64,000 bases of DNA from Perilla frutescens (taxonomy: Eukaryota; Streptophyta; Magnoliopsida; Lamiales; Lamiaceae): the NCBI GenBank assembly GCA_026008535.1, contig BRKX01000001.1:70382317-70446316 (forward strand). The letters run 5' to 3'. Both the position numbers and the translations under genes were made by a program. The notes beneath the pieces were generated by a model, which did not search any database, had not been told where the DNA came from, and worked only from the letters and a program-made list of their open reading frames with translations. Below are positions 36,956 through 47,822 of the stretch, piece after piece; position 1 is the stretch's first letter; every line of letters starts with the position of its first letter.

Positions 36956-39900
36956 TCATTCTTTAGGCCTTGCAAGCCAGAGAGAGCTGAGGGCTCGAAG
37001 CCTCGAGAAATAATCATGTATCAACAGAAGAGCACGAGCTGATTGTCGCGTTGTCAGTGTACGGTGCATCTGCTGTAGAGTCTGCTGTCTCAAGTTGTCA
37101 CCCTAGCAGATGCCCAGAAAAAAGGGAAGGGAAAGAAGAAGAAAAAACGAAATGAAAACAAAATCGGGTCAGAATAGGAAGAGCTCATCTCCAGTAAGTA
37201 GAAAATCACTTATAAGAAGAGGAATCATCACCTGTTGTAGAAAACCTTCAAGAGTGCCCAGTTTTCCCATGGCCATCGCCATCTGTCCCATATAATTCGC
37301 GACATTTGCAGGCGTACCTGAAGAACCACTGGCCAACGTCTCAGCTAGAGATTGCTGCAGAGCGTCCATACCTTGTGAGAGGGCGTCTTCTGCTTGATGC
37401 GATGATTGCTGCAAATTGTATATTCCTGTCAACTGCTGCTCTGTTAGAGGCTCCAGTTGGCTCACGAGTAGCTGCATAACCAAAAGATGTTAACGAGAAG
37501 GGAACGCTTGCCAGAAGGACTCGTGAGTTATGAACACACCTTGAGAAGTTCTGACGGGCGAAAACCACCAATCCACATGAAACACCTCTCTGCTGGTGTT
37601 TTCCACATTCCTGATAATATGTGAAATACGTCAGCCTTGGCTGCATTACCTTTCACCTTGAAGATCTCGTTGTAGTGTGTTGCCATGTTTTCCACAATCG
37701 TAAGAAGCTCTGTGTCGCTCACATGTGAATTAACGGCTGCTCTCAGCTCGTTTATCCTTTTGTTCCGCTCTTCCACCCACCTTGCATACTCCACATCGAA
37801 AGCTAAGGCCCCTGCAACTGCAAGATTCTTGATGAGAAGACGAAAAAAATGACGGGCTTCAATAATAGAGATCAGATCAGACCATTGCCAGTTCCTGCAT
37901 TGGATTGATCTCCATTGCTTGAAACGAATACACCCTGCTGGCGTGCCTTCTGCTGCTCCTGCTCTAGCTGAGTTAGCTTCAGGCGGCTATTCTCCAGCTG
38001 CTGTACGTAAGCCTGAAGAGTAAATCGAATAACACCATCCGTTACATAACCAGACGAGAAACATCCAAAAACATGAATATCAACTCGGAGCTACCTTCTT
38101 CCTGAGTCTGCTTTTCCTAGCAGCTTCTCGATTTTGGGCAAGCCTCCGCAGCATCTGGATGTCGTAATATACAAAGGGATCGATCAACAAGCAGCTTATA
38201 AACTTACTAAATTCACAATTAGTATTATAAGGGTGCATTCAACCTTCTGGTCTAGTGTTTTTTCCTTCGATCTATCACTGGAATCAGAGGCCACAACACC
38301 TGCAGATTGACCAATTTCAAACTGTACATGGAGCACGAAATACATCAGACACAACCTCCACCAACAGCAATGAAAAATTAAAGTTCACATCTCTGAAGTC
38401 TGAATGAAAACCAGAAAAACAATTTTGAAAAACGAATCACCTTGTAATTTTTATCATCGGGATCCATATCCGTTGAGGTTTCTGTATGTGAACTGGAGTC
38501 TGCCATGTTCGATTCTCTCCAGTTTTCATCTTGTGCACCAGATACAAACTGCACATACTTTATTAGTCATAGTCTCATAGATGTGACAAAATACAGTTAC
38601 AAGATCGTATGAAGTGAACAGATATGCGATGTTCAGTGAATGGATGTTTACCTTAACTAATGTAGCAGACTGAAGATTAGGTCTCATTGTTTGGCTTTTC
38701 AGAGCTTGATTAAACAGGGGAGCTGCGTTAGCGTTAGAACAACTTGTTTATAAAGAAGTGGAATTGTCATCAATTTCATATTCATATCAAAACGAGAAAA
38801 TACGAGGCTCATTCAACACCAAGAGATGAATGAGCTAGGCTAAAATCTTGAAAACACAAGATCTGAGCTCATAAATGATTGATCCAAGCAATTGTAAACT
38901 TATTCAAATCTTCATTTTTCTGGTTTTAGTAACCATTAATCTTGATTGAAATGGATATAGACAAAAATAAAAGAAACCAACTCAGCCTCCAACATAATCA
39001 AGTATAGACATCACAAAATGTCATTAAAAGCTAGTGATGGTGAAACTACAAACACAGATGCTAATACAGATTTTCTATATGATCAAGACTCATTGAATGG
39101 TTTAATAAGAGTCGTGTTTGGAGTGTTCGTACCTTTTTCATACATCTAACCGATTTTATGTTTGTTTTCAGCTAAAACGACCTGATTGCTACCTAATCTC
39201 TCTTACAATATTATAACACCAAATAGAATACGTAATTACAAATAGGACTAAAGAAACAAAACATAAACCAAAACTACAAATTGTGAAACTTGCTATAGGA
39301 GGAATTACCAGCATCTCCCACACGAAATCCACTATATTGTTCGAGGGCTCCAAACTCAGATCGAACAGAAGTCTGTGCTGCATTTGCTTCCTCAACTCTG
39401 CAGTTTGAAGTCACAGTTGAAATTAGGTACTGATGGAAATGTCAAGAACAGACTCCATGAGGAAAACAGCATAAGTGTATCACAACAATTAGGATAAACC
39501 TCAAAATTGCAAATACAAACCACAAATAATGTCTACTTCCAAACTCCAGCGTGAAAAGGCACAATAATGTCAGAATTATTTGATTAATGTACTAATAAGA
39601 ATAATCGAATTCCCAAGAATTACATAACAAAACCAGATCACAACCAATTCTTACACAAAATAAATGTGTAAGAATAAATATCTTCATCAGCAATAATTTA
39701 ATTGAGCAAAACTCAGTGATTGAAGAAGCTACATCCATGTCCGCATTAAACACGTCAAAGGTTTTAACAAGAACAACCAATTCATAGAAAATAGCGGTGA
39801 TTTTATAGCATGAATTCAGTTTTTACCCCTGAAATTTGACAGATATATTGAAAGAAATAGTTTTCAAATTTAACTCTACTACAAGATGATATTGAATAAA

Positions 39901-40055
39901 TACTCAAAACTTCTTAGATTAAATTCAGATAATCACCAAAGATAAAAAGGAACTTACATGGTGTTGGAAACTGGTGTTTGAGAAATAAATCTTGCCATCT
40001 CTGAAGTTTCTCTTCGATTAGTATCACCACCAACATTTACTGTAGCTCTAGCCAT
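36956..40055 (-). CDS. TGA-type bZIP transcription factor (clade II, TGA2.1-like), 430 aa
   Basis: Nuclear factor that binds TGACG (as-1) elements and works with NPR1-type co-activators in salicylate-dependent defence. Coding exons in order: 39958-40055, 39309-39397, 38652-38722, 38441-38548, 38244-38321, 38095-38154, 37883-38012, 37540-37811, 37232-37471, 36956-37102; 1293 nt in frame. Basic region NREAARKSRLRKK at 156-168 (N156, R164 spaced as required), then a zipper AYVQQLENSRLKLTQLEQEQ. The DOG1/TGA domain follows from about 215 with GMWKTPAERCFMWIGGFRPS and ends SRLRALSSLWLARPKE. Zipper and DOG1 sequence match TGA2/5/6 rather than PERIANTHIA or TGA1/4. The first ~100 residues are an extension like that of tobacco TGA2.1. 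Met101 (MADSSSHTETSTD) would give a 330-aa TGA2-sized protein. Stop codon is 265 bases from that of PPR copy D, convergent. Confidence 0.95.
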
Positions 40056-41249
40056 GATTTCCCATGTGTTTGTGTTAAAAAAAAATTGAAATTCCAGAAC
40101 ATTGCTTCAAACCCAACCCCAAATACAAACCAAACATATAAAACGAGCTATTTCTAAATCAAGAAATCAACACAAACACAAGAACTCGTTAAAAACCCTT
40201 TTCACAAACACCTTCAAGGCACCACTTAAAGAAGAAAAGGCATAGTCGAAAGCGGAAGAAACAACTGAAGGTCTAGGTAAACGACATAAAGATTAGATCT
40301 TTTTGATTCGAAAAAGCTAACAATTGACCGGAAATTCTTATTTCTTTGATTTCGTGAATAAATTACGGTGGGAAGGGCTCTCAAGATTAAGATTACTGTG
40401 TTTCAGCACAAAAATCTAGGGACCCAGTTAAATTATAGTAATCAAGATTTGCTTTTTCAATTAATGTTTTCAGAATTTGTTTATTCATTTATAGGTTTGG
40501 GGAAATTGAAGAATTCAGATCGTGACAACATTTTGTGTCATTTTCACCTGAAGCACTTTTGCCCACTTTCCCATAACCTCTCGCCATTTTCTCTGCTTTT
40601 CTTGCCAACCTTTTTATTATATTATGCTTTATTTTTAAGTGCATATTGCGGTGGAACGCCCTCCCTCTATTTCTTTTATTTCCAATTCCAAACGTCATTT
40701 CTAATGCTAACTATTAATTATTTGGGTATTCTCCAGAGGACTTTAAATCTCTATTTAATTACATGAAATCTTATAAACTTTTTGATAAAAGTTTAATTCG
40801 ATTAATTAAAAATGAAAGATTTAGTATTGCTAGAATCAGATCGGAGTTCGATTTAGAATTCGGACCCTATCCATCAATCTAGTTTCCATGTATAAGAGTA
40901 TTTGTTTTTATATTTGCAATCACAATTCACAATATTCTTGTTAGTGTGTTACACTTCGTGTTACATTATTAAATTACAAGTTTTTCTTATTTTTTTTCTT
41001 CAATTTTATTTTTTGTGATTTAGTTTAATTTTATAATTATTTTTAAGCGTCATCCCACCCAATTAGGGTTTATAATTTTTTTTATATTTAATTTTTAATT
41101 TTCAATTAATAATTTATTATTATGGTTGATTTTTTTCAAAATTATGTTTTATAATTTTTTTAATTCAATTTTTTATTGATGAATATTGACTATGATTATT
41201 TATGTTATAATTAGTTTTTATTTTATAATAAATATTATTAAAATCATAA
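40056..41249. other. Upstream region of the TGA gene and part of a dispersed repeat
   Basis: The first ~250 bases are probably the TGA leader. Farther out the sequence becomes T-rich. From about 40915 to 41249, then again 42467-42525, the DNA looks like one dispersed element (ends with ATAATACGGAGTGAAAC, related to 54470-54490) that the SINE at 41250-42453 has split. No gene seen. Confidence 0.55.
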
Positions 41250-42453
41250 TTTTTTTTGGATGTCGAAGGTAACCCGGCTGCTACCGTGGTGCGTACTGGG
41301 TAAACCTCACCCCTGTGTAACAGCTTGCAAACCTACACATGGGAGGTAAACCACACTTTCCACTTGGCAGGCCATGTGTGACAGGCTCAAATTGCAACCT
41401 ACAATTGCAACCTACACAGGAGAGGTAAATCACATTTGGCCTGTGTAATAGCTTGCAAACCTACACATGGGAGGTAAACCACACTTTCCACTTGGCAGGT
41501 CAGGTGTGACAGACTCAAATGTAAATCACACTTGGTAGGCCAGGTGTGACAGGCTCAAGTGTGACACCTAATGGTGAGGTGTGACAGGCTCAAGTTGTAA
41601 CCTACACATGGGAGGTAAACCACACTTGGCAGATCAAAGGTAAATCACACTTGGTAAGCCACACATGGGAGGTAAACCACACTTTCCACTTAGCAGGTCA
41701 GGTGTGACAGACTCAAATGTAAATCACACTTGGTAGGCCAGGTGTGACAGGCTCAAGTGTGACACCTAATGGTGAGGTGTGACAGGCTCAAGTTGCAACC
41801 TACACATGGGAGGTAAACCGCACTTGGCAGGTCAAAGGTAAATCACACTTGGTAGGTCAGGTGTGACAGGTGCCATACTTTCCACTTGGCAGGTCAGGTG
41901 TGACAGACTCAAATTACAACACAAGGGAGGTAAATCACACTTGGTAGGCACAGGGGAGGTAAATCACACTTGGTAGGCCAGGTGTGACAGGCTCAAATGT
42001 GACACCTAATGGTGAGGTGTGACAGGCTCAAGTTGCAACCTACACAGGGGAGGTAAACCACACTTGGCAAGTCAAAGGTAAATCACACTTGGTAGGCCAG
42101 GTGCGACAGGCTCAAGTGTGACACCTAATGGTGAGGTGTGACAGGCTCAAGTTGCAACCTACACAGGGGAGGTAAACCACACTTGGCAAGTCAAAGGTAA
42201 ATCACACTTGGTAGGCCAGGTGCGACAGACTCAAGTGTGACACCTAATGGGGTAGGCCAGGTGCGACAGGCTCAAGTGTGACACCTAATGGTGAGATGTG
42301 ACAGGCTCAAGTTGCAATCTACACAGGGGAGGTAAACCATACTTGGCAGGTCAGATTTGACAGGCTCACACCTAATGGTGTTTGTGGTGGGTCGAATTTG
42401 AAACCTTTGGCCTCAATAAACACCACCCCACCACTAGGCCATCCCAAAATGAC
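41250..42453 (-). mobile_element. tRNA-derived SINE with an internally expanded tandem array, ~1.2 kb
   Basis: On the minus strand the element starts GTCATTTTGGGATGGCC. It carries a pol III box A TGGCCTAGTGGT (42430-42441) and a box-B-like GGTTTCAAATTCGACCC (42389-42405), and ends GGTTACCTTCGACATCC plus an A-run (41250-41258). The 13-bp sequence ATTAAAATCATAA flanks it at 41237-41249 and 42454-42466, a typical SINE target duplication. A normal plant SINE is 100-350 bp. Here the body is tandemly amplified to about 1.1 kb. A short relative with its own 17-bp duplication lies at 28410-28521. Transcribed by RNA polymerase III if active; mobilised by a LINE in trans. Confidence 0.85.
41300..42365. 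repeat. Complex tandem array inside the SINE (~40-bp submotif, ~118-120-bp higher unit)
   Basis: Built from submotifs of the type GGTAAACCACACTTGGCAGG, CAGGTGTGACAGGCTCAA and GTGACACCTAATGGTGAGGT. The last occurs near 41560, 41758, 41999, 42117 and, altered, 42237-42280. Spacings are 198, 241, 118 and 120 bases, so short units combine into larger ones and the youngest duplication is at the right side (41999-42240). No spacers of unique sequence lie between units. Confidence 0.85.
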
Positions 42454-42691
42454 ATTAAAATCATAAATTTGATAATATAATACGGAGTGAAACATAAAAA
42501 AATGTAATAGAAAATTTCCGAGACGGTCGCAGAAATTTGTTTAGGTAGAGCATATTCAGAGACGATCGCATAAATTTTTATTTGGATGGGGGAATGCATA
42601 AATTTTAACTTTGGGGGAAGCAAAAAATAATATTATAATACATATAATATTATATTTATATAACAAGTTATATATATATATATAGAGAGAG

Positions 42692-43944
42692 AGAAATGAT
42701 ATGCTGAGCGGCGAATTTGAGCGCCTCCGTGAGCGCTCACTCCAGATCAACAAATCTTATTTTATTTTTCTTGTTTTTTAATTTTACTAATTGTCACTTT
42801 TTTTTTATTTTTCGTAGCGGTTCTTGCTGTGTGTCACCGACTCGTCTTTCTTACACATATTTTTTCCCCCTTCTCCGTCATTTTCTTTAATTCCTTCTAT
42901 TTTTTCCATGATGTGTTTTTGCTTGCCCTTCCCTTCTCAAAGTCGGATTTTCTCTTCTATCAATTATTTTTTCTTTTGTGCTATGATTTATTTCATCTTC
43001 TTTTTCTGTATTTATTTTCTTTTCTCTGCGTCACCATTATGTCGGTCAATCTCTTCAATATTCGCTTCTCATACCTCTTAAACCCAGCCAAGACTGTATA
43101 TTAGAGTGCTAGCTAGTGCCATCGCTGCCTCGATCAAATCGACCGCTCACTTGGGGAGGAAATCTACTTGAAATTTTCCCTAATTTCACAACACAAATTG
43201 CACATGAATCCCCAAATTCAGTAGGAAGAATGTGATGTATCATTTTGTAATGGTGCTTGGATTCATGATATTGGTTTGTGTTGAACAATCTGCCGCAATT
43301 GATGGAGAGATGATAATTGATTTATCGAAATTGTAGAGTGAAGATGACACTGTGGATGAGAGGGTGGGGAGATTGATTCAGAGTTTTTATGAAGATAAAG
43401 CAGATGAAAAAATCCAATTTTTCGTTGCAGCTGTAAATTTGATGAAATAGGCAACTAGGTTTGGTTTTTGTCATTATTTTGTTATTTATTTTTCTCTTTG
43501 CTTTATTTTTGGTAATATGTTTGCTCTGTTATGTTTTCTGGAGTGATGACTTCGTTTATTCCTTTCATCATAGTGAGAATGGTGACCGATGCAGAAAAAG
43601 AAATTATTAGTGGAAAAAATAAACAATGGTATATACTTGATTTTTTTTTCCAGAGAAATAGAACAAGAAAAAATATGTAGCAGAAAAATGAAAATAATTG
43701 ATTGCAGAAAAGACACAACGATGAGAATGGGCTGCGAGAAATACTACGCTGAAAAAGAGGTAAATCTATTGATAAACTTGAGGAAAGAAAACTACGCAAA
43801 AATGAGAAAAAACTAAAGATAAACTGAAGGAAAGTAAACTGATAGGAAAAAAGAATTAAAAAACAAGAAAAATAAAATAAGATTTGCTGACCTGGAGCGA
43901 GCGCTCATGGAAACGCTCAAATATGCAGCTCAGCATATCATTTC

Positions 43945-43945
<1 letters not shown>
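42692..43945. mobile_element. Long-terminal-inverted-repeat foldback element, ~1.25 kb
   Basis: Outer ends are AGAAATGATATGCTGAGC on both sides when read inward, followed by TTTGAGCG…GAGCGCTC and CAAATCTTATTTTATTTTTC, close to identical for about 95 bases. Weaker complementarity continues to about 43040 and from about 43580. The spacer has no convincing coding frame. Flanked by (TA)/(GA) on the left and (TG)/(TA) on the right, which hides any target duplication. Long inverted repeats suggest a Mutator-like or foldback non-autonomous element. Confidence 0.8.

Positions 43946-43985
<40 letters not shown>
43946..43985. repeat. Compound (TG)n(TA)n microsatellite
   Basis: TGTGTG run followed by about 16 TA units. 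Immediately outside the right end of the foldback element. Confidence 0.9.
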
Positions 43986-43988
<3 letters not shown>

Positions 43989-44583
43989 AATATATAAAAA
44001 AATTTGACAAAACTTGAGGGGTGCCCCACCTGCCCTCTCTGTGGTTCGTCCCTGAGCATATCAATCACACTTTTTTTTTTGTTCAGATGTGGTTTGTGTG
44101 ATTTACAACATATTGTACATGAGTGGGGTATTAATCAATATACATTAGCGGTTGCAGGTTACACTCGTCATAAAAGTATAATTTGTCTCTTTTATGTGAG
44201 TTATAGATAATTTATATAGATTCCAAGTTTACCCTAAATTGTATGCTGTAAACCTATAAACCTGAAATTAAATGTGAAATAATGAATGGGTTCATTTGTA
44301 TAGATTTTATATTTTATTTTACCACAAAGATGCTAAATAATGAATCTGCTTTTTATATGCAGAATTTATACAATTACAAGGTGTTGAAACTTTTGAATTC
44401 TTTCTTTATTTTAATGGGTGGACATATGTAACCAGATTCTGGTTTTCAATCACAAGGTGTTTAAACTTTTGAATACTTTCCAATAATTATTTCTTGAAAT
44501 CTACCTTTCTTGCTTTGCTTTTTGACTTGATATTTTATTTCATTTCTTATTTTTGTGTGTGTATGTGTTTTCGAAGAATCAAT

Positions 44584-44612
<29 letters not shown>
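44584..44612. repeat. (AT)n microsatellite
   Basis: About 14 uninterrupted AT units. Confidence 0.9.
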
Positions 44613-44616
<4 letters not shown>

Positions 44617-44889
44617 ATGTAGTATTTCAAATATCTCATCAATCAAGAATTGATTAAATTTTGTGCAAACTACCCCATTATAAAAAAGGGGCCAAAAAAC
44701 AATTATAATATTACATCATTTTATGCAAGGAAACAAAAATTAATGACAAATATTTGTATGAGACCATCTAACGGGTCTTTTGCGTTAGACGGGTAAAATA
44801 GGATCCAAATTTGTCCAAAAAAATTTTCCAAACCCGCAAAACAGTCAGGCATGTGGGCTCCACACGCCCGCCCCGCGCGGCCACTCGGG

Positions 44890-45070
44890 TATCATTAGGT
44901 ATAAAATAAAGTATCACTATGTGTGAAGTATCACTAACTGTGAAGTGGAGTATCATTAACTATGAAGTGAAGTTTTATTAAATATAAATTTGGCGAAATA
45001 TCATTAACTATTAAGTGAGGTATTAGATATATATCTGATAAAGTATCATTAACTTTGAAGTGAAGTGTAT
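44890..45070. repeat. Degenerate short tandem repeats, TATCATTAACT(G)TGAAGTG type
   Basis: Six or seven diverged copies of a 20-32-base unit such as AAGTATCACTAACTGTGAAG and GAGTATCATTAACTATGAAG. Related GTATCAC sequence occurs near 32000-32080. Confidence 0.65.
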
Positions 45071-46016
45071 TTTATTCAACTAGGATGCGGGTTGAGATCC
45101 CACGAGTGTGCCCCAAAATCAATTATTCTCTTCTTATTTCCTTTAATGATTGCAAATAAATCCCCAAAAAAATGAATAAACCCAAGAAACACAAATAATA
45201 ATGCAGGGGCTATTGCATAGAACGAAGTTTTCATCATTTTTGTTATTATAGCATAGCAGTCATAACATTTTGACCAGTGAAGATAATTGTAGTGACCAAA
45301 AATAATTTTCCCATTAAAGTCATTGCTAATTTTGTAAATTAATTTTGTATCATTAAATTCAATCAAGTAGTAATATTTTATAATTATTAATTTTAGATTA
45401 CTTTAGCAAAATAAAAAAAAATGAAATTATTGCACGGTGCAGCAATCAATGAATCTTCTTCGCAATTGCAACCGGAGATGTGAATTTCAAAATCAAAACT
45501 CTCGGTATGAAATAAGAGTTTATAGGTTGAAAAATGTTTAAATTTTAATTTTTTATATGAAAATATGATTTATTTGTTGACATATGAACCTTAGATGTTA
45601 TTATGAGTTTTAATTATATTGGTGAGGTAAGAATTAAATTTAAATCATCATTTCTTCCTTTTTTTTGTTGGGTTTAATCTCAACGTCCATTGACCACAAC
45701 GTATGCTATAATTAATCATAAAATGAATAATATGATAATTTATATAGTTCACGCAATAACAAAAGTTATAAATTATTTTTATTTTGTTATAATATTTTTC
45801 GTATTTTTTCATAATTATGATCTTTAACAAATAAAATTGTAAAGGTATCATCTGCGGATCCCGCGGTAGTTACTAAAGTTTCTATATTAATTGAACACAT
45901 CATGAGTTCAATTCATGACTTGCCATTTAAAATAATTATGAATTATGGATAACATTTAAGCGAAGATGGAATATTGTAGGAGGAAATATTATTGAAATTA
46001 TTTGTGATAAGTAAAT

Positions 46017-46250
46017 GGTCCATCCTTTCATTTTATTTGTTGTTTTAACTTTTTAATTCTGTCTCAAAATATTTGTTGTTTTATATATTTTCACATATTC
46101 TCTCTCTAATTTAACCCTAATACAAATCAGGAAAATATAATTGAATAAGATTTTGTGACATGTACGAGGGATTAGTATATTTGCCTATAAAATTAATTGT
46201 TAATTCTAGATAAAAAAATTAAAACAACAAATAAAATGAAACGGAGGGAA
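46017..46250. mobile_element. Stowaway-like MITE, decayed left end
   Basis: Right terminus CAAATAAAATGAAACGGAGGGAA and left GGTCCATCCTTTCATTTTATTTG are inverted copies; the right end keeps the CGGAGGGA hallmark with TA next to it. The left TA is lost or mutated. Confidence 0.75.
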
Positions 46251-46618
46251 TAAGTGACTCAGGCCGATTTGAGTTTCTAAAAGATTATAATTTCAAATCA
46301 AAATATAACTAGAACACGACTTGTTTGGCTAAAAAATGAAATTTAAAATGTGGAAATACAAAAGACGGAATTGTATTAACCTCAACTCCTCAAGACAAGA
46401 CTTGAAGCCGAGAAACAAATAAAAAACTTTTTTAATTTATTCAGTTAAAATATTTATAATATTTATGAACATGTTTAATTAAATTTGAAATTAAATATAT
46501 TCACAAGCTGATGGAATCAAATACTATTAATTCAAGAACGGCTCGATTTGTTTATATCCCTAATTATTTCATAGGAAAATCAAAACCCTTAAATAAGAAA
46601 AGAAAAAGAATATAATTT

Positions 46619-47178
46619 GGGAGTTTCTATTTGCACCCCAATATTTACTCTTTGCACCATAGCTTCTCTATGCACCTTTTTTTTTTTACTTTTTGCACTC
46701 CTAAAATTGACTATAATGCCCCTACTTAAAAAAACATAAAATCTTGAAATTAAAAGCATAAAAAAAAATCGCGTTCCGTTCGAAGTTGTGTATTCGAACA
46801 TTATGAATATGTTCGAAGTATTCTATTCGAGCATAATGGATATGTTCAAAGTCTTGGGTTCGAACGGTACTTAAAAAAAATTCATGGAGTCCGTTCGGTA
46901 ATTATTTTTCGAACATGTCATGTTTGTTCGAAAATCAATTTTCGAACAAACATGGTGTGTTCGAAAATTAATTTCTGAACGTGACTTATTTTAAAAATTA
47001 TGTATGTTTGAAAATAAAATTTCGAACAAACACGATGAGTTCGAAATTTCATTTTTGAACCACACTTAATTTTTTCTTTTTGAACAAAGGACATTTAAAT
47101 AACTTCAAAACTATTTTATTTTTTTCTTTTTTCTTTTGGGGTGTAAAGAATAAATATAGTGTGCAAACAGAAACTCCC
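46619..47178. mobile_element. MITE rich in TTCGAA palindromes, 560 bp
   Basis: Ends GGGAGTTTCTATTTGCAC and, on the other strand, GGGAGTTTCTGTTTGCAC; the inverted repeat continues imperfectly to about 40 bases. The interior (46775-47060) carries about ten TTCGAA or near-TTCGAA palindromes, many as TTTTCGAACAAACA or GTTCGAAAAT in alternating orientation. No coding frame, target duplication not clear. Confidence 0.78.
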
Positions 47179-47822
47179 TTAACTTTCCCTCTCTCGGTTT
47201 ACCGTGATTCTTTGCTTGAAGGAGTCTCACTTCTCTTTTCCCCTTTTTGACAGATGCCTCTCCCCCCCTCTTTCTCTCTCTCTATCCGCTTTTGCCACTC
47301 ACTGAATGAACAAATTTTCACGAGCTTTTTATCTGGGTTTCTAGGTTTTCCGGTCATACTTTGACGACATTATAGTTAAAAAAAGAATTAAAAAAAAATA
47401 GACAACAGCATTGTACCATTGTTGACTGCTGATTTAGCCTTCAAAAACCCTTTATTTAACGCAGTAAATCCGATTTCATGGTAAAGATTTTTCCTTACTT
47501 GCCTTGATTTTGACCTTGGGATTTTTCTGAAATTTATTTCTGGTAGAGTTCTCTCGGTGGGTTATTGGGCAAAATCCTTCATTTGTAGAAATTCGTGGAC
47601 TGACTTTACTCATTTTGCCCAATTTTACCGGGAGTTCTCGTAAAGTTTTCAACCCTTTGGAGACCCAGACTTTGCGCAGCATTTCTTCTGAAACCTAGAG
47701 TTTGTTTCGCTCAATTTTGTAACTTTTTTTTCTCAACTTTCACAGTTGTTTGTCGAAATTCCCTTGAAGTTGTGAGGGGCTGTGTAGGTCTGTCTTGAAT
47801 TTCATGTGATTTTCTGTGGGAA
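47179..47822 (+). promoter_or_regulatory. Promoter/leader region of the DP gene
   Basis: Pyrimidine-rich DNA (CTCTCTC around 47200-47285, TTCTTTGCTTG, TTTTCCCC) directly upstream of the DP start codon, as in many plant leaders. Where transcription starts cannot be read, and no clear TATA box was seen. Several short upstream ATGs precede the main start. Confidence 0.45.

Larger units (their letters stand above)
43946..46616. other. Intergenic region between foldback elements
   Basis: No gene. Holds (TG)n/(TA)n at 43946-43985, an (AT)n tract at 44584-44612, a run of degenerate ~20-30-bp repeats around the motif GTATCA(T/C)TAACT(A/G)TGAAGTG at 44890-45070, and a Stowaway-like MITE at 46017-46250. 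ACCTGCCCTCTCTGTGG near 44029 resembles plant transposon-end sequence but cannot be placed. Confidence 0.6.

Noticed and set aside
37110..37295. 61-codon plus-strand frame next to the TGA gene
   Set aside because: Antisense shadow over the last intron and exon 9 of the TGA gene.
41300..42365. Possible CRISPR-like direct-repeat array
   Set aside because: Units are contiguous and variable without unique spacers, in a plant nuclear context, and lie inside a SINE bounded by a target duplication.
42824..43104. Two overlapping 85-91-codon hydrophobic frames
   Set aside because: T/C-rich arm of the foldback element; composition explains the Phe/Ser-rich translation.
45840..45950. Possible SINE with box-B-like GAGTTCAATTCATGAC
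   Set aside because: No convincing box A spacing, tail or target duplication; too degenerate to call.
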